NCBI GenBank assembly: GCA_900549055.1
Contig: URNB01000024.1
Coordinates: 1 to 23,153 of the forward strand
DNA: 23,153 nt
Direction: 5' to 3'
From: an uncultured Oscillospiraceae bacterium
GTDB lineage: Bacteria; Bacillota; Clostridia; Oscillospirales; Acutalibacteraceae
Each line of letters begins with the position of its first letter. Position 1 is the stretch's first letter. Under the pieces are notes generated by a model that saw only the letters and a program-made list of their open reading frames with translations, was not told the DNA's origin and made no database searches. Both the position numbers and the translations under genes were made by a program. Below, one piece after another: positions 1-7,476 of the stretch.

Positions 1-71
1 AAACCTTGCACCTGAACAATTCAAAAGTTTATACCAACATGCTCGGGTTAAGGTTTTTTTGAATTGTTCAG
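1..71. repeat. 15-bp perfect inverted repeat at window edge
   Basis: Seen directly: CTGAACAATTCAAAA at 12-26 is matched by its exact reverse complement at 57-71. A second pair, AAACCTT at 1-7 and AAGGTTT at 50-56, is interleaved with it (order A-B-A'-B'). No reading frame of note lies here. It lies beyond the rpsU terminator, so it probably belongs to the next transcription unit or to a small repeat element cut by the window edge. The function is unknown. Confidence 0.6.
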
Positions 72-81
72 CAGGCATTAA

Positions 82-113
82 TATAGAAAAAAGCGGTTTT
101 GCAACCGCTTTTT
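82..113 (-). terminator. Rho-independent terminator after rpsU
   Basis: A perfect 11-bp stem (arms 88-98 and 103-113, 4-nt loop) is followed on the minus strand by a run of T's (TTTTTT then CTATAT). It starts 10 nt after the rpsU stop codon, so it closes the secG-rpsU unit. Confidence 0.9.
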
Positions 114-122
114 CAAACAAAA

Positions 123-299
123 TCAGCGGAACTTTCTCTTGCGAGCAGCTTCCGACTTCTTTTTACGCTTTACAGAGGGCTTTTCGTAATGCTCTCTCTT
201 GCGCACCTCCTGAATAACGCCGTCCTTTGCGGTCTGCCTTTTAAAGCGGCGCAAAGCGTTATCGAGAGACTCGTTTTCTTTAATTCTAACCTGACTCAT
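123..299 (-). CDS. rpsU: 30S ribosomal protein S21
   Basis: A short 58-residue reading frame, too small for many gene finders. It begins MSQVRIKENESLDNALRRFK and ends in a very basic tail (SVKRKKKSEAARKRKFR), the classic S21 pattern of a conserved N-terminal half and a lysine/arginine-rich C-terminus. S21 binds the 30S platform near the anti-Shine-Dalgarno helix and helps initiation. The ATG at 299 is preceded by a strong GGAGGGAGGG Shine-Dalgarno. It lies 86 nt downstream of secG with no obvious promoter between them, so cotranscription with secG is likely, and a clear terminator follows. Length and sequence match the family; no anomaly seen. Confidence 0.96.
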   Translation of the reverse strand: MSQVRIKENESLDNALRRFKRQTAKDGVIQEVRKREHYEKPSVKRKKKSEAARKRKFR

Positions 300-385
300 C
301 CGTATTCCCTCCCTCCGCAGAATAGCAGGGGTAATTTAAAATGCACAAAGCCTGTCCCCAAAGGGCGGCTGCATGCAAAGGGCTG

Positions 386-634
386 TTAACCCCTTAAAGC
401 AACAACATTTGCAACAATCGCCAAAATGAAAAATACAACGGCGACCCACTTAGTCCAACGCGCCAGAGACGCGTCGAATGTTCTTGCTTTATTCTTGGAA
501 AGGAAAGTATCGGCGCCGCCGGATATAGCGCCGTTAATACCGGCGCGGTGACCCTGCTGCAAAAGAACCACGGCGATTATGAAAAGAGAAACCAAAATAA
601 CCGCAATTCCCAATATTATTTCAACTGCACCCAC
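386..634 (-). CDS. secG: Preprotein translocase subunit SecG
   Basis: 82 residues with two hydrophobic segments (about 3-25 and 61-79) joined by a loop containing LLQQGHRAGINGAISGGADTF, the conserved SecG loop. SecG joins SecYE in the plasma-membrane translocon and assists SecA-driven export. The start is GTG at 634 (MGAVEIIL), supported by GGAGGT 7 nt upstream. A good sigma-A-type promoter lies 36-64 bp upstream, so secG and rpsU probably form their own unit rather than depending on leuS readthrough. In many Firmicutes secG precedes rnr and smpB; here it precedes rpsU. Confidence 0.95.
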   Translation of the reverse strand: MGAVEIILGIAVILVSLFIIAVVLLQQGHRAGINGAISGGADTFLSKNKARTFDASLARWTKWVAVVFFILAIVANVVALRG

Positions 635-669
635 AGATTACACCTCCATATTACGAATAGGCACAATAT

Positions 670-698
670 ATAATAACACAACCGATTAAAATATGCAA
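670..698 (-). promoter_or_regulatory. Sigma-A-type promoter for secG
   Basis: On the minus strand: -35 TTGCAT (693-698), 17-nt spacer, -10 TATTAT (670-675), about 36 nt upstream of the secG GTG. The intergenic stretch is strongly AT-rich compared with the flanking genes. Confidence 0.7.
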
Positions 699-723
699 CA
701 AATATTTTGCACAAATCCGCATT

Positions 724-3138
724 TTATTTCACGACAATATTAACAAGCTTTTTAGGAACATACAGCTCCTTAATAATACTTTTGCCCTCGATTGCGGTCG
801 TGACCGCTCCGTCCGCCTTGGCGGCGGCTATTGCATCGGGGGCGGAAATATCCGCCGCAACATTTATGCGCGCCTTTATCTTGCCGTTTACCTGAACGGC
901 GATTTCAACCGTGCTGTCGGCGCACTTCGCCTCGTCGTATTTCGGCCACTCGGCTTCGTTCAGCATTCCCTCAAAGCCCGCCTGCTGCCATAATTCCTCG
1001 GTCATATGCGGCGCAAAGGGGTTAAGCAAAATAAGATATGTTTTAAACTCTGCCCGGTTTATGCTGCCCGTGCCCTGAATATCGTTGAGTAAGGACATAA
1101 GCGCCGCAATAGCGGTGTTCATCTTAAGCCCCTCGATATCCTCGGTAACCTTTTTGATTGTGCGGTGGAAAGCGGATTCCAGCTCTGTGCGGTAGCTGTC
1201 CCCCTCGGTCAGCTTATCCGAAAGCACCCAAACCCTATCAAGAAAACGCTTGCTGCCCTTGATTGAAGATTGACTCCAGGGAGCTGCCTTTTCAAAATCG
1301 CCTATAAACATCTCGTAAACGCGCATGGTATCTGCACCGTAATCCCGCACAATTTCATCCGGGTTTACAACATTTCCGCGCGATTTCGACATTTTCTCGC
1401 CGTTTTCGCCCAAAATCATACCGTGGCTTGTGCGCTTGGCATACGGCTCGGGGCTGGGCACAACACCGATATCATAAAGGAACTTATGCCAAAAGCGGCT
1501 GTAGAGCAGGTGAAGTGTGGTGTGCTCCATACCGCCGTTATACCAGTCAACGGGAGTCCAGTATTTAAGCGCCTCGGGGGAGGCTAATTCCTTATCGTTG
1601 TGCGGGTCGCAGTAACGCAGGAAATACCAGGAGGAGCCTGCCCACTGGGGCATTGTGTCGGTCTCGCGGTGAGCGGGTCCGCCGCAATGCGGGCAGGTTG
1701 TATTTACCCAATCGGTCATTTTAGCCAAGGGCGATTCACCGTTGTCGGTCGGCTCATAGGAATCGACATTCGGCAGCACAAGCGGCAGCTCACTTTCGGG
1801 CACGGGCACATAGCCGCACTTGTCGCAGTGTACTATCGGAATAGGCTCGCCCCAATAGCGCTGGCGGGAGAATACCCAGTCGCGCAGCTTGTAGTTGGTC
1901 TTGCGCTCGCCGAGGTTTCTCTCGGTAAGCCATTCCTGTATAGCCTTTTTAGCGTCTTCAACGCTCATACCGTCTAAAAAGCCCGAATTTACGAGCTTAC
2001 CCGTGGCGCACTCGGTGTAGGGGGCTGCCTGTACATCCTCGCCGCCGGCTACAACCTCGATTATCGGCAAGCCGAACTTCTTTGCAAACTCCCAGTCGCG
2101 CGTATCGTGCGCGGGAACCGCCATTATAGCACCCGTGCCGTAGGAGATAAGCACATAATCGGCAATGAAAATAGGCACTTCCTTGCCGTTTACGGGATTT
2201 ATTGCGGTAACGCCCGAAATTTTAACGCCGGTTTTATCCTTTGCAAGCTCGGTGCGCTCAAAGTCGGACTTTTTGGCGGCTTCCTGTCTGTAAGCCGTAA
2301 CCTCGTCCATATTGGTTATTTTATCCGCCCATTTATTTATAAGCGGGTGCTCGGGCGACATTACCATATAGGTAACGCCGAAAAGCGTATCGGCGCGGGT
2401 GGTGAACACCTCGAACGTATCGCCGATATTGGTGGAGAATTTGACCTGCGTGCCGTAGGAGCGGCCTATCCAGTTGCGCTGCTGCGTTTTTACGCGGTCT
2501 ATAAAGTCAACCTCGTCAAGCCCCTCAAGCAGCTTTTCGGCGTAATCGGTAATTTTAAGCATCCACTGGCTTTTTTCCTTGTGAATAACTTCGCTGCCGC
2601 AGCGCTCGCAGTGACCGTTTACAACCTCCTCATTTGCAAGCACGCACTTGCAGGAGGTGCACCAGTTGACCGACATTTTCTTTTTATAGGCAAGCCCTTT
2701 TTTATAAAGCTGTAAGAAGATCCACTGCGTCCACTTGTAATATGCCGGATCGGTGGTGTTTATTTCCCTGCTCCAATCAAACGAAAAGCCCAAGGATTTA
2801 AGCTGCCTTTTAAAGTTGGCAATGTTCTTTTTTGTAACCTCTGCCGGGTGAACGTGGTTCTTTATGGCGAAGTTTTCGGTCGGCAAGCCGAAAGCGTCCC
2901 ACCCCATGGGGTAAAGCACATTGTAGCCCTCAAGCCTTTTTTTGCGGCAGACAATATCAATAGCCGTGTATGAGCGCGGGTGACCCACATGCAAGCCCTG
3001 CCCCGACGGATACGGAAACTCAACCAGTCCGTAAAACTTAGGCAGAGAATAATCGTCCTTTGCGGCGAAGGTCTGCTTTTCATCCCATATATCCTGCCAC
3101 TTTTTCTCAATTTGCGCGTAATCGTAACCCTTTGACAT
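724..3138 (-). CDS. leuS: Leucyl-tRNA synthetase
   Basis: An 804-residue class I aminoacyl-tRNA synthetase charging tRNA-Leu in the cytoplasm. The HIGH signature appears as HVGH (50-53), and KMSKS at 582-586 is intact (GEKMSKSRGNVV). Two zinc-ribbon-like Cys pairs flank the editing insertion (CTSC...CERC in the first third; CDKC...CPHC in the middle). The C-terminal part has the anticodon-binding region and the small LeuRS tail (VNGKIKARINV). I chose ATG at 3138 (MSKGYDYAQIEKKW): GGAG sits 7 nt upstream, and the 12 residues of the longer reading frame do not resemble LeuRS. The length is typical. The upstream leader holds inverted repeats able to hide this Shine-Dalgarno. Confidence 0.98.
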   Translation of the reverse strand: MSKGYDYAQIEKKWQDIWDEKQTFAAKDDYSLPKFYGLVEFPYPSGQGLHVGHPRSYTAIDIVCRKKRLEGYNVLYPMGWDAFGLPTENFAIKNHVHPAEVTKKNIANFKRQLKSLGFSFDWSREINTTDPAYYKWTQWIFLQLYKKGLAYKKKMSVNWCTSCKCVLANEEVVNGHCERCGSEVIHKEKSQWMLKITDYAEKLLEGLDEVDFIDRVKTQQRNWIGRSYGTQVKFSTNIGDTFEVFTTRADTLFGVTYMVMSPEHPLINKWADKITNMDEVTAYRQEAAKKSDFERTELAKDKTGVKISGVTAINPVNGKEVPIFIADYVLISYGTGAIMAVPAHDTRDWEFAKKFGLPIIEVVAGGEDVQAAPYTECATGKLVNSGFLDGMSVEDAKKAIQEWLTERNLGERKTNYKLRDWVFSRQRYWGEPIPIVHCDKCGYVPVPESELPLVLPNVDSYEPTDNGESPLAKMTDWVNTTCPHCGGPAHRETDTMPQWAGSSWYFLRYCDPHNDKELASPEALKYWTPVDWYNGGMEHTTLHLLYSRFWHKFLYDIGVVPSPEPYAKRTSHGMILGENGEKMSKSRGNVVNPDEIVRDYGADTMRVYEMFIGDFEKAAPWSQSSIKGSKRFLDRVWVLSDKLTEGDSYRTELESAFHRTIKKVTEDIEGLKMNTAIAALMSLLNDIQGTGSINRAEFKTYLILLNPFAPHMTEELWQQAGFEGMLNEAEWPKYDEAKCADSTVEIAVQVNGKIKARINVAADISAPDAIAAAKADGAVTTAIEGKSIIKELYVPKKLVNIVVK

Positions 3139-3141
3139 TTT

Positions 3142-3213
3142 AATCTCCATTCTGCCGCTAAAGAGTCGGCACAAATAGGTTATGAAATCTCCCTTTAGCG
3201 GCGAACGGAGATT
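3142..3213 (-). promoter_or_regulatory. leuS leader RNA with SD-masking alternative stems
   Basis: In the transcript, AAUCUCC (3213-3207) and GCCGCUAAAG (3202-3193) find exact complements in CUUUAGCGGC (3163-3154) and GGAGAUU (3148-3142). The last of these contains the leuS Shine-Dalgarno. The same AAUCUCC can instead pair with a second, nearer GGAGAUU (3191-3185), which would free the Shine-Dalgarno. The repeats are exact and seen directly; the switch is inference. No T-box UGGN element is present. Confidence 0.55.
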
Positions 3214-3216
3214 ATA
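3211..3216 (-). promoter_or_regulatory. Possible leuS -10 element
   Basis: A perfect TATAAT on the minus strand, part of the 12-bp palindrome TATACCGGTATA. The hexamer 17 nt upstream is AAGGCA, a poor -35, so this promoter is uncertain. If used, transcription would start near 3204 and the mRNA would lack the AAUCUCC arm of the leader hairpin. Confidence 0.3.
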
Positions 3217-3234
3217 CCGGTATATTTCGCGGTT

Positions 3235-3304
3235 GCCTTTTATTAAATAAAAGGCGAGCGGAATGCCGTCCCTATATTGTGTTTAGCGTGATTTTTCACG
3301 CTAA
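3235..3304 (-). other. Two hairpins between rsfS and leuS
   Basis: Stem GCCTTTTAT/ATAAAAGGC (3235-3255, 9 bp, 3-nt loop) and stem TTAGCGTGA/TCACGCTAA (3283-3304, 9 bp, TTTT loop). The second overlaps the rsfS stop codon. Neither is followed by a convincing U-run, so they are not clear terminators; they may stabilise or process the mRNA end. Confidence 0.45.
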
Positions 3305-3666
3305 TCCCCCTCAACCTCTGTAAGCAATTCGCTTAAATCTACCTGTTCGCCGTCGCTCCACATTTTATCAAGCGCGTAAAACTCGCGCTGGTCGCGGCTG
3401 AAAACATGCACTATAACCGAGCCGTAATCAAGCACAATCCAGCCCGTAGTCTTGCCCTCTATGTGGTGGGGCTGAACGCCCGCCTCGCCGAGCTTTTCTT
3501 CAACCTCGTCTGCCAGCGCCCTTACATGTGTAGAGCTTGTTGCGGTGCACATTAAAAAATACTCCGCAATTACGGTAAGCTTATCTATTTTAACGGCGGC
3601 AAGCTCCTTCGCCTTTTTTTCGTTCAGCGCATTCGCTGCGATTTTTAATATTTCTGTACTTTCCAT
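3301..3666 (-). CDS. rsfS: Ribosomal silencing factor RsfS
   Basis: 121 residues of the RsfS/Iojap/YbeB family. RsfS binds L14 on the 50S subunit and blocks subunit joining when nutrients are short. Family features visible: an N-terminal helix (ESTEILKIAANALNEKKAKEL), the central strand TVIAEYFLMCTATSSTHVRALADEVEEKL, then EGKTTGWIVLDYGSVIVHVFSRDQREFYALDKMW, which is the most conserved part. ATG at 3666 lies 3 nt after the stop of the GH35 gene, implying coupled translation. In many Clostridia rsfS follows yqeK or an LCP-family gene directly; here the GH35 gene occupies that slot. Full length. Confidence 0.96.
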   Translation of the reverse strand: MESTEILKIAANALNEKKAKELAAVKIDKLTVIAEYFLMCTATSSTHVRALADEVEEKLGEAGVQPHHIEGKTTGWIVLDYGSVIVHVFSRDQREFYALDKMWSDGEQVDLSELLTEVEGD

Positions 3667-3669
3667 AAT

Positions 3670-5406
3670 TCACCCCAACTCCGGTTTATCGGTAAATTCG
3701 ATTTCCGGTTTTCCTTTCAGTCCGTCGCTTTCAAAAATAATAACCTCGTTTTCGCCCTTTTTAATAAGCGAGCGCGGCACATAAAGCGTTTTTTGCGGCC
3801 CTGCCTCCCAGTATCTGCCGAGATTAAAGCCGTTAAGCAGCACAAAGCCCTTTTTAAAATTATCCGTTCTTAAAAATGTGTCATAAGCCTCGTCCGCCGA
3901 AAATGTCCCCCTGTAAAACGCCGGAATGTCCGCAGTAGCTTTTTCGCCGAATTTAAGCACGGATATATCGGTCATAGGCAGCGGGTATACGTCCCACGAA
4001 AAATGAATCTTGTTACCGAGCAGCACTCTGCCGGGCAGCCCCTTTTTGCGCATCATTTTATTGCCGAAATTCGCTCTGCCCATATTTTCAACAAGCACCG
4101 TGAGCCTATCGCCCGCCTTTGCGGTTATATTCACCGTAAGCGACTCGTTTATATAGGCAATGCCCTGTAATTCGTCATTTACAAGCACCTGCGCGCGGTC
4201 GCCCAGCTCTGCGAATGTAAGCGGCGCGTCCGTATAATCGCGGTTTAAAACGGTGGTGTAGGCTATATAGCCGTAGCCCGTGCCGTAGTGCTCCATAGCA
4301 CGCGGCACATCGCTGTGTATCGGGCTTGAAATAATATCAAGATTGGGCAGTAATCCCGCGCTGTTTGTAAGCCCAACCCTGCCGTAAGCATACTTTTTGC
4401 GGTTTGCGGGCACTTCGGGCGGTGTTACACCCGTTTCCTCGGCTATAACTTTTCGTACAGCGAAATATTTTTCGGTGGTATCGCCGCACTCCGACAGCAG
4501 CGCGTCATAATCGTAGCTTGTAACATCGGGCGCGAACTTTTCATAATGGTTAGCCCCCGAGGTAAACCCGAAATTTGTGCCGCCTATAAACATATACATA
4601 TTAAGGCTGCCCTTTTTAAGCATATCCCGCACAACGCCCGCATACGCGTCAGCGCTTGTTGTGTGGTGCTTTTCATCTCCCCACGCGTCAAACCAGCCGT
4701 TCCACATTTCCATGCACATTTTGGGCACGTTCGGGAACATTTTATCGTGGCAGGCAAAATTCTCTTCAACCCTGCTGCCGAAATTAAGGGTCGGCAGGCA
4801 GCCCTCCACCGTGCCGTCGGCAAGGTCGGAATAACCCGTACCGTCCGATGTAAACAGCGGAACGTCTATTCCGCGGCGGCGGTAACCGTCCCTTAAATAC
4901 AGCAGGTATTCCTTATCGTCGCCGTAATAGCCGTATTCATTTTCGCATTGCAGCATAATTACGGGCCCGCCGTTTGTTGCAAGCAGCGGCTTTATTTTTG
5001 CAAGAAGCACATCAAGATAACGGTCGAAATGCTTGATATAAGCCTTGTTCATACAGCGTATTTCATTTTCTTCATCGCACTGAATCCACCAGGGGAGTCC
5101 CCCGAATTCCCACTCGGCGCAGATATACGGCCCCGGGCGGACAATTACCATAAGCCCCGCTTTTTCGGCGGCTTTAATAAAGCCTTCAATATCCAGCCTG
5201 CCCGAAAAATCGTATTTACCGGGCTCGGGCTCGTGAAGATTCCACGCACAGTAGGTTTCGACACAGTTGCAGCCCAAGGCTTTCAGCTTTGCGAAAATAT
5301 CCTCCCAGGTATCGGGCATATTGCGGAAATAATGCACCGCGCCCGATATCAGCTTTATAGGTCTTCCGTCCTTATAAAAATCGCCGTTTTTAATTTCAAA
5401 ATTCAT
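3670..5406 (-). CDS. Beta-galactosidase, glycoside hydrolase family 35
   Basis: 578 residues, cytoplasmic (no signal peptide). The N-terminal TIM barrel is recognisable from ISGAVHYFRNMPDTWEDIFAKLKALGCN, NLHEPEPGKYDFSGR and RPGPYICAEWEFGGLPWW. The predicted acid/base is Glu157 in QCENEYG and the predicted nucleophile is Glu233 in MEMWNGWFDAWGD, following the clan GH-A layout of GLB1-type enzymes. The C-terminal third holds the jelly-roll part ending KGFVLLNGFNLGRYW, also typical of GH35. It would hydrolyse terminal beta-galactosides of imported oligosaccharides; the exact substrate cannot be read from sequence. ATG at 5406 (MNFEIKNGDFYKDG) was chosen over an upstream in-frame start because the family begins there. 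It sits 13 nt after yqeK and 3 nt before rsfS, an unexpected sugar-catabolic gene in a ribosome/NAD operon. Confidence 0.93.
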   Translation of the reverse strand: MNFEIKNGDFYKDGRPIKLISGAVHYFRNMPDTWEDIFAKLKALGCNCVETYCAWNLHEPEPGKYDFSGRLDIEGFIKAAEKAGLMVIVRPGPYICAEWEFGGLPWWIQCDEENEIRCMNKAYIKHFDRYLDVLLAKIKPLLATNGGPVIMLQCENEYGYYGDDKEYLLYLRDGYRRRGIDVPLFTSDGTGYSDLADGTVEGCLPTLNFGSRVEENFACHDKMFPNVPKMCMEMWNGWFDAWGDEKHHTTSADAYAGVVRDMLKKGSLNMYMFIGGTNFGFTSGANHYEKFAPDVTSYDYDALLSECGDTTEKYFAVRKVIAEETGVTPPEVPANRKKYAYGRVGLTNSAGLLPNLDIISSPIHSDVPRAMEHYGTGYGYIAYTTVLNRDYTDAPLTFAELGDRAQVLVNDELQGIAYINESLTVNITAKAGDRLTVLVENMGRANFGNKMMRKKGLPGRVLLGNKIHFSWDVYPLPMTDISVLKFGEKATADIPAFYRGTFSADEAYDTFLRTDNFKKGFVLLNGFNLGRYWEAGPQKTLYVPRSLIKKGENEVIIFESDGLKGKPEIEFTDKPELG

Positions 5407-5419
5407 AATTTCACCGATT

Positions 5420-5992
5420 TCAAAGCACCGCTTCGTTGTATGCCGCCACGGTATCAAGGTGCACCGCGCGCGCCTGCTCTACCAAATCCTTTATGGAATA
5501 CTGCAGCGCGTAAACAAATGCCTTTTGGAGCGATTCGTCCACGTATTCGCGTATTACGTCCACATCCTCATAATCGCGGTCGGCTGATGTAAAATCCGCG
5601 AGGTAAAGAATTTTCGCCAGCAGCGACATATTTGCCTTTGCCGTGGTGTGATAGCGTATCGCGTCTATTATCTCGGGGTCCTTTATTCCCAAAATATGCT
5701 CTACATATGCCGCTCCCGACATTGCGTGCCACAGCTTTTCGGCGCCTTTTTCTATTTCATTCGGTATTATACCAAAATCAGCAAAGATTTTCAAGTGCTC
5801 TGCCTCAGGGGCGTTTTTGGTTATATCGTGCAAAAGCCCCGCAAGATAAGCCTTTTCGGCGTTTCCGCCGTATTTTTCTGCAAGGTGCTTTGCCTCGTCT
5901 GCCACGCATAGTGAATGATAATACCGCTTTTCGTTAAGCCGCTGCTTTAAAATCAGCTTTAAAGCTTCGTAATCGGTTTTATTTTCACACAC
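5420..5992 (-). CDS. yqeK: HD-domain Ap4A hydrolase YqeK family
   Basis: 190 residues of the YqeK family, HD-superfamily metal-dependent enzymes that split diadenosine tetraphosphate symmetrically to ADP. The metal-binding pattern is visible: RYYHSLCVADEAKHLAEKYG, then LAGLLHDITK (the HD pair), HAMSGAAYVEHIL and RYHTTAKANMSLLAKILYLADF. I chose GTG at 5992 because a GGGGG Shine-Dalgarno lies 8 nt upstream. An ATG at 6022 would add 10 residues and lacks a good ribosome site. The start overlaps the end of nadD by 8 nt, and nadD-yqeK adjacency is standard in Firmicutes. Confidence 0.92.
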   Translation of the reverse strand: MCENKTDYEALKLILKQRLNEKRYYHSLCVADEAKHLAEKYGGNAEKAYLAGLLHDITKNAPEAEHLKIFADFGIIPNEIEKGAEKLWHAMSGAAYVEHILGIKDPEIIDAIRYHTTAKANMSLLAKILYLADFTSADRDYEDVDVIREYVDESLQKAFVYALQYSIKDLVEQARAVHLDTVAAYNEAVL

Positions 5993-6578
5993 GGTAAATT
6001 CCCCCGTTCTTAATATACTCATAAATAGGCTTGGGCAAATATTCCCGCGCCTTTTCCGCGTTGTTCCTTATAAAGGTTGAAGAAACGGCGGGTATTTTGT
6101 CCGTCGGTACCGTAAGATCCATCCCGAGTGATATAAAATACTCCGCGCGGCGGTCAAATTCCTCGCCGTCGCACCCCTCGCGCCGAAATACTATAAAGGG
6201 TATTTCCCGCAAAAGCTCTTCATATTTATACCATTTATCAAAAGATATAAGCATATCGCCGCCGCACACAAACGCAAAGCTTTTTTGCGGGTATTTCCGC
6301 TTTAAAAGCCGCACTGTATCAATAGAGTAGCTTTTGCCCTCACGCTCAAATTCTATAAGGCAAAGGGCTGCTTTTTTAAAATCCGACGTAAGCAGCCTGC
6401 ACATATTTATGCGGTCTGAATCCGACGCTAAAAAATCGCACACCTTATGCGGCGGTATACGGTCGGGCAGTAGCATAATTTCTTCAATATCGGGGTTGTT
6501 TTCAAGCGAACGCAGCATTTCGTAATGCCCTATATGCGGCGGGTTAAAGGTACCGCCGAAAATTGCGGTGATTCCCAT
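5985..6578 (-). CDS. nadD: Nicotinate-nucleotide adenylyltransferase
   Basis: 197 residues. NadD transfers AMP from ATP to nicotinate mononucleotide to make deamido-NAD. The nucleotidyltransferase motif GGTFNPPHIGH is at 8-18 and the C-terminal SSTFIR motif at 166-171. In between, FVCGGDMLISFDKWYKYEEL is the family's conserved substrate-binding stretch. The ATG at 6578 overlaps the yhbY stop by one base (TAATG), pointing to translational coupling, and the 3' end overlaps yqeK. Length and motifs are normal. Confidence 0.97.
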   Translation of the reverse strand: MGITAIFGGTFNPPHIGHYEMLRSLENNPDIEEIMLLPDRIPPHKVCDFLASDSDRINMCRLLTSDFKKAALCLIEFEREGKSYSIDTVRLLKRKYPQKSFAFVCGGDMLISFDKWYKYEELLREIPFIVFRREGCDGEEFDRRAEYFISLGMDLTVPTDKIPAVSSTFIRNNAEKAREYLPKPIYEYIKNGGIYRV

Positions 6579-6871
6579 TATTTCACAAGCCTTATCTGCT
6601 TGTTATCGCGGCTTTCCCTGTAAAGCACAAAGCGGGTGCCTATAACCTGCACCACATCCGAATGTGTTTTTTCGGCTATCTCGTCCGCCGCCTCGCGTGA
6701 AGAAATGGGGCTTGCTTCAAGCACACGCAGCTTTATAAGCTCGCGCGCCTCAAGCGCGTCGTCAACTTGCTTTACCGTGTTTTCGGTAACGCCGCCCTTT
6801 CCTATTTGAAAAATTGTATCAAGGCTGTTTGCAAGCCCGCGTAATTGTGCTCTTTGTCTGCTGTTTAACAT
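6578..6871 (-). CDS. yhbY: CRM-domain RNA-binding protein YhbY
   Basis: 97 residues beginning MLNSRQRAQLRGLANSLDTIFQIGKGGVTENTVKQVDDALEARELIKLRVLE. This is the CRM (chloroplast RNA splicing and ribosome maturation) fold, with the glycine-rich loop KGG at the RNA-binding edge. YhbY proteins associate with pre-50S particles. I chose ATG at 6871 because GGAGAAG lies just upstream; the six preceding residues of the longer frame (MIRRRK) overlap the rdgB stop and are unlikely to be translated. It is in the classic yhbY-nadD-yqeK order. Full length. Confidence 0.93.
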   Translation of the reverse strand: MLNSRQRAQLRGLANSLDTIFQIGKGGVTENTVKQVDDALEARELIKLRVLEASPISSREAADEIAEKTHSDVVQVIGTRFVLYRESRDNKQIRLVK

Positions 6872-6885
6872 TTTTCTTCTCCGAA

Positions 6886-7473
6886 TCAAATATATTTTTT
6901 AAGCTCTTCCTTAAAAAGCCGCAGGGCGTTTCCACGGTGGCTTACCTTGTCCTTTTCCTCCGCCGTCATTTCGGCGTAGCAGCCGGCATCACATATAAAC
7001 AGCGGGTCATAGCCGAAGCCGCCGCTGCCGTGGCATTCCTCTGCTACGAAGCCCTTGCACTCGCCCCTTACGGTGAATTTTCTGCCGTCGGGGAAAACGC
7101 AGGCAATAGCGGATACAAAAGTGGCGGTTCTTTTATCTTTCGGCACGCCCTTCAGCGCCGCCAAAAGCTTTTCATTATTGGAAGAATAGGTGGCGCCGCT
7201 GCCTGAGTACCGCGCGGAGTAAAGCCCCGGCGCGCCGTCTAAAATATCAACACTCAATCCCGAATCATCCGCAACGGTTGTAATGCCCGTTACCTTAAGC
7301 CCCGAGTACGCTTTTAAAAGCGCGTTTTCTTCGTAGGTCTCGCCCGTTTCCTCAACCTCGGGCAGCGGGCTTTCAAGGTCGTTTTCGCTGAGCACCTCAA
7401 AGCCCATAGGCTTTAAAATTCTTTCTAGCTCCTCTAATTTATGATGGTTTTTGGTTGCAATAAATATTTTCAT
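6886..7473 (-). CDS. rdgB: XTP/dITP pyrophosphatase (Ham1/RdgB family)
   Basis: 195 residues. It hydrolyses non-canonical purine triphosphates (XTP, dITP, ITP) to monophosphates and so keeps them out of nucleic acids. The start MKIFIATKNHHKLEEL gives the substrate loop. The conserved acidic core TVADDSGLSVDILDGAPGLYSARYSG carries Asp69/Asp70, and GGFGYDPLFI plus SHRGNAL near the end complete the signature. ATG at 7473 has GGGGAG upstream and lies 3 nt after ftsY. No irregularity. Confidence 0.96.
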   Translation of the reverse strand: MKIFIATKNHHKLEELERILKPMGFEVLSENDLESPLPEVEETGETYEENALLKAYSGLKVTGITTVADDSGLSVDILDGAPGLYSARYSGSGATYSSNNEKLLAALKGVPKDKRTATFVSAIACVFPDGRKFTVRGECKGFVAEECHGSGGFGYDPLFICDAGCYAEMTAEEKDKVSHRGNALRLFKEELKKYI

Positions 7474-7476
7474 TTT

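Noticed and set aside
99..389. Plus-strand 96-codon frame over rpsU
   Set aside because: It is antisense to the clear S21 gene and overlaps its terminator; the translation resembles no family.
635..723. Terminator after leuS (TGCAA/TTGCA stem)
   Set aside because: Only a 5-bp AT-rich stem and no proper U-run; the stretch is better explained as the secG promoter region.
2107..2715. Long plus-strand frame opposite leuS (202 codons), and similar ones opposite GH35 (4948-5592) and topA (17261-17854)
   Set aside because: Antisense shadows of GC-biased third positions in well-recognised genes; no recognisable motifs and no ribosome sites.
3139..3300. T-box riboswitch upstream of leuS
   Set aside because: The leader has ACCGCG next to AAGGCA, faintly like a T-box core, but lacks UGGN, a recognisable specifier hairpin and a terminator/antiterminator pair, and at 162 nt is shorter than the usual 200-300 nt leader.
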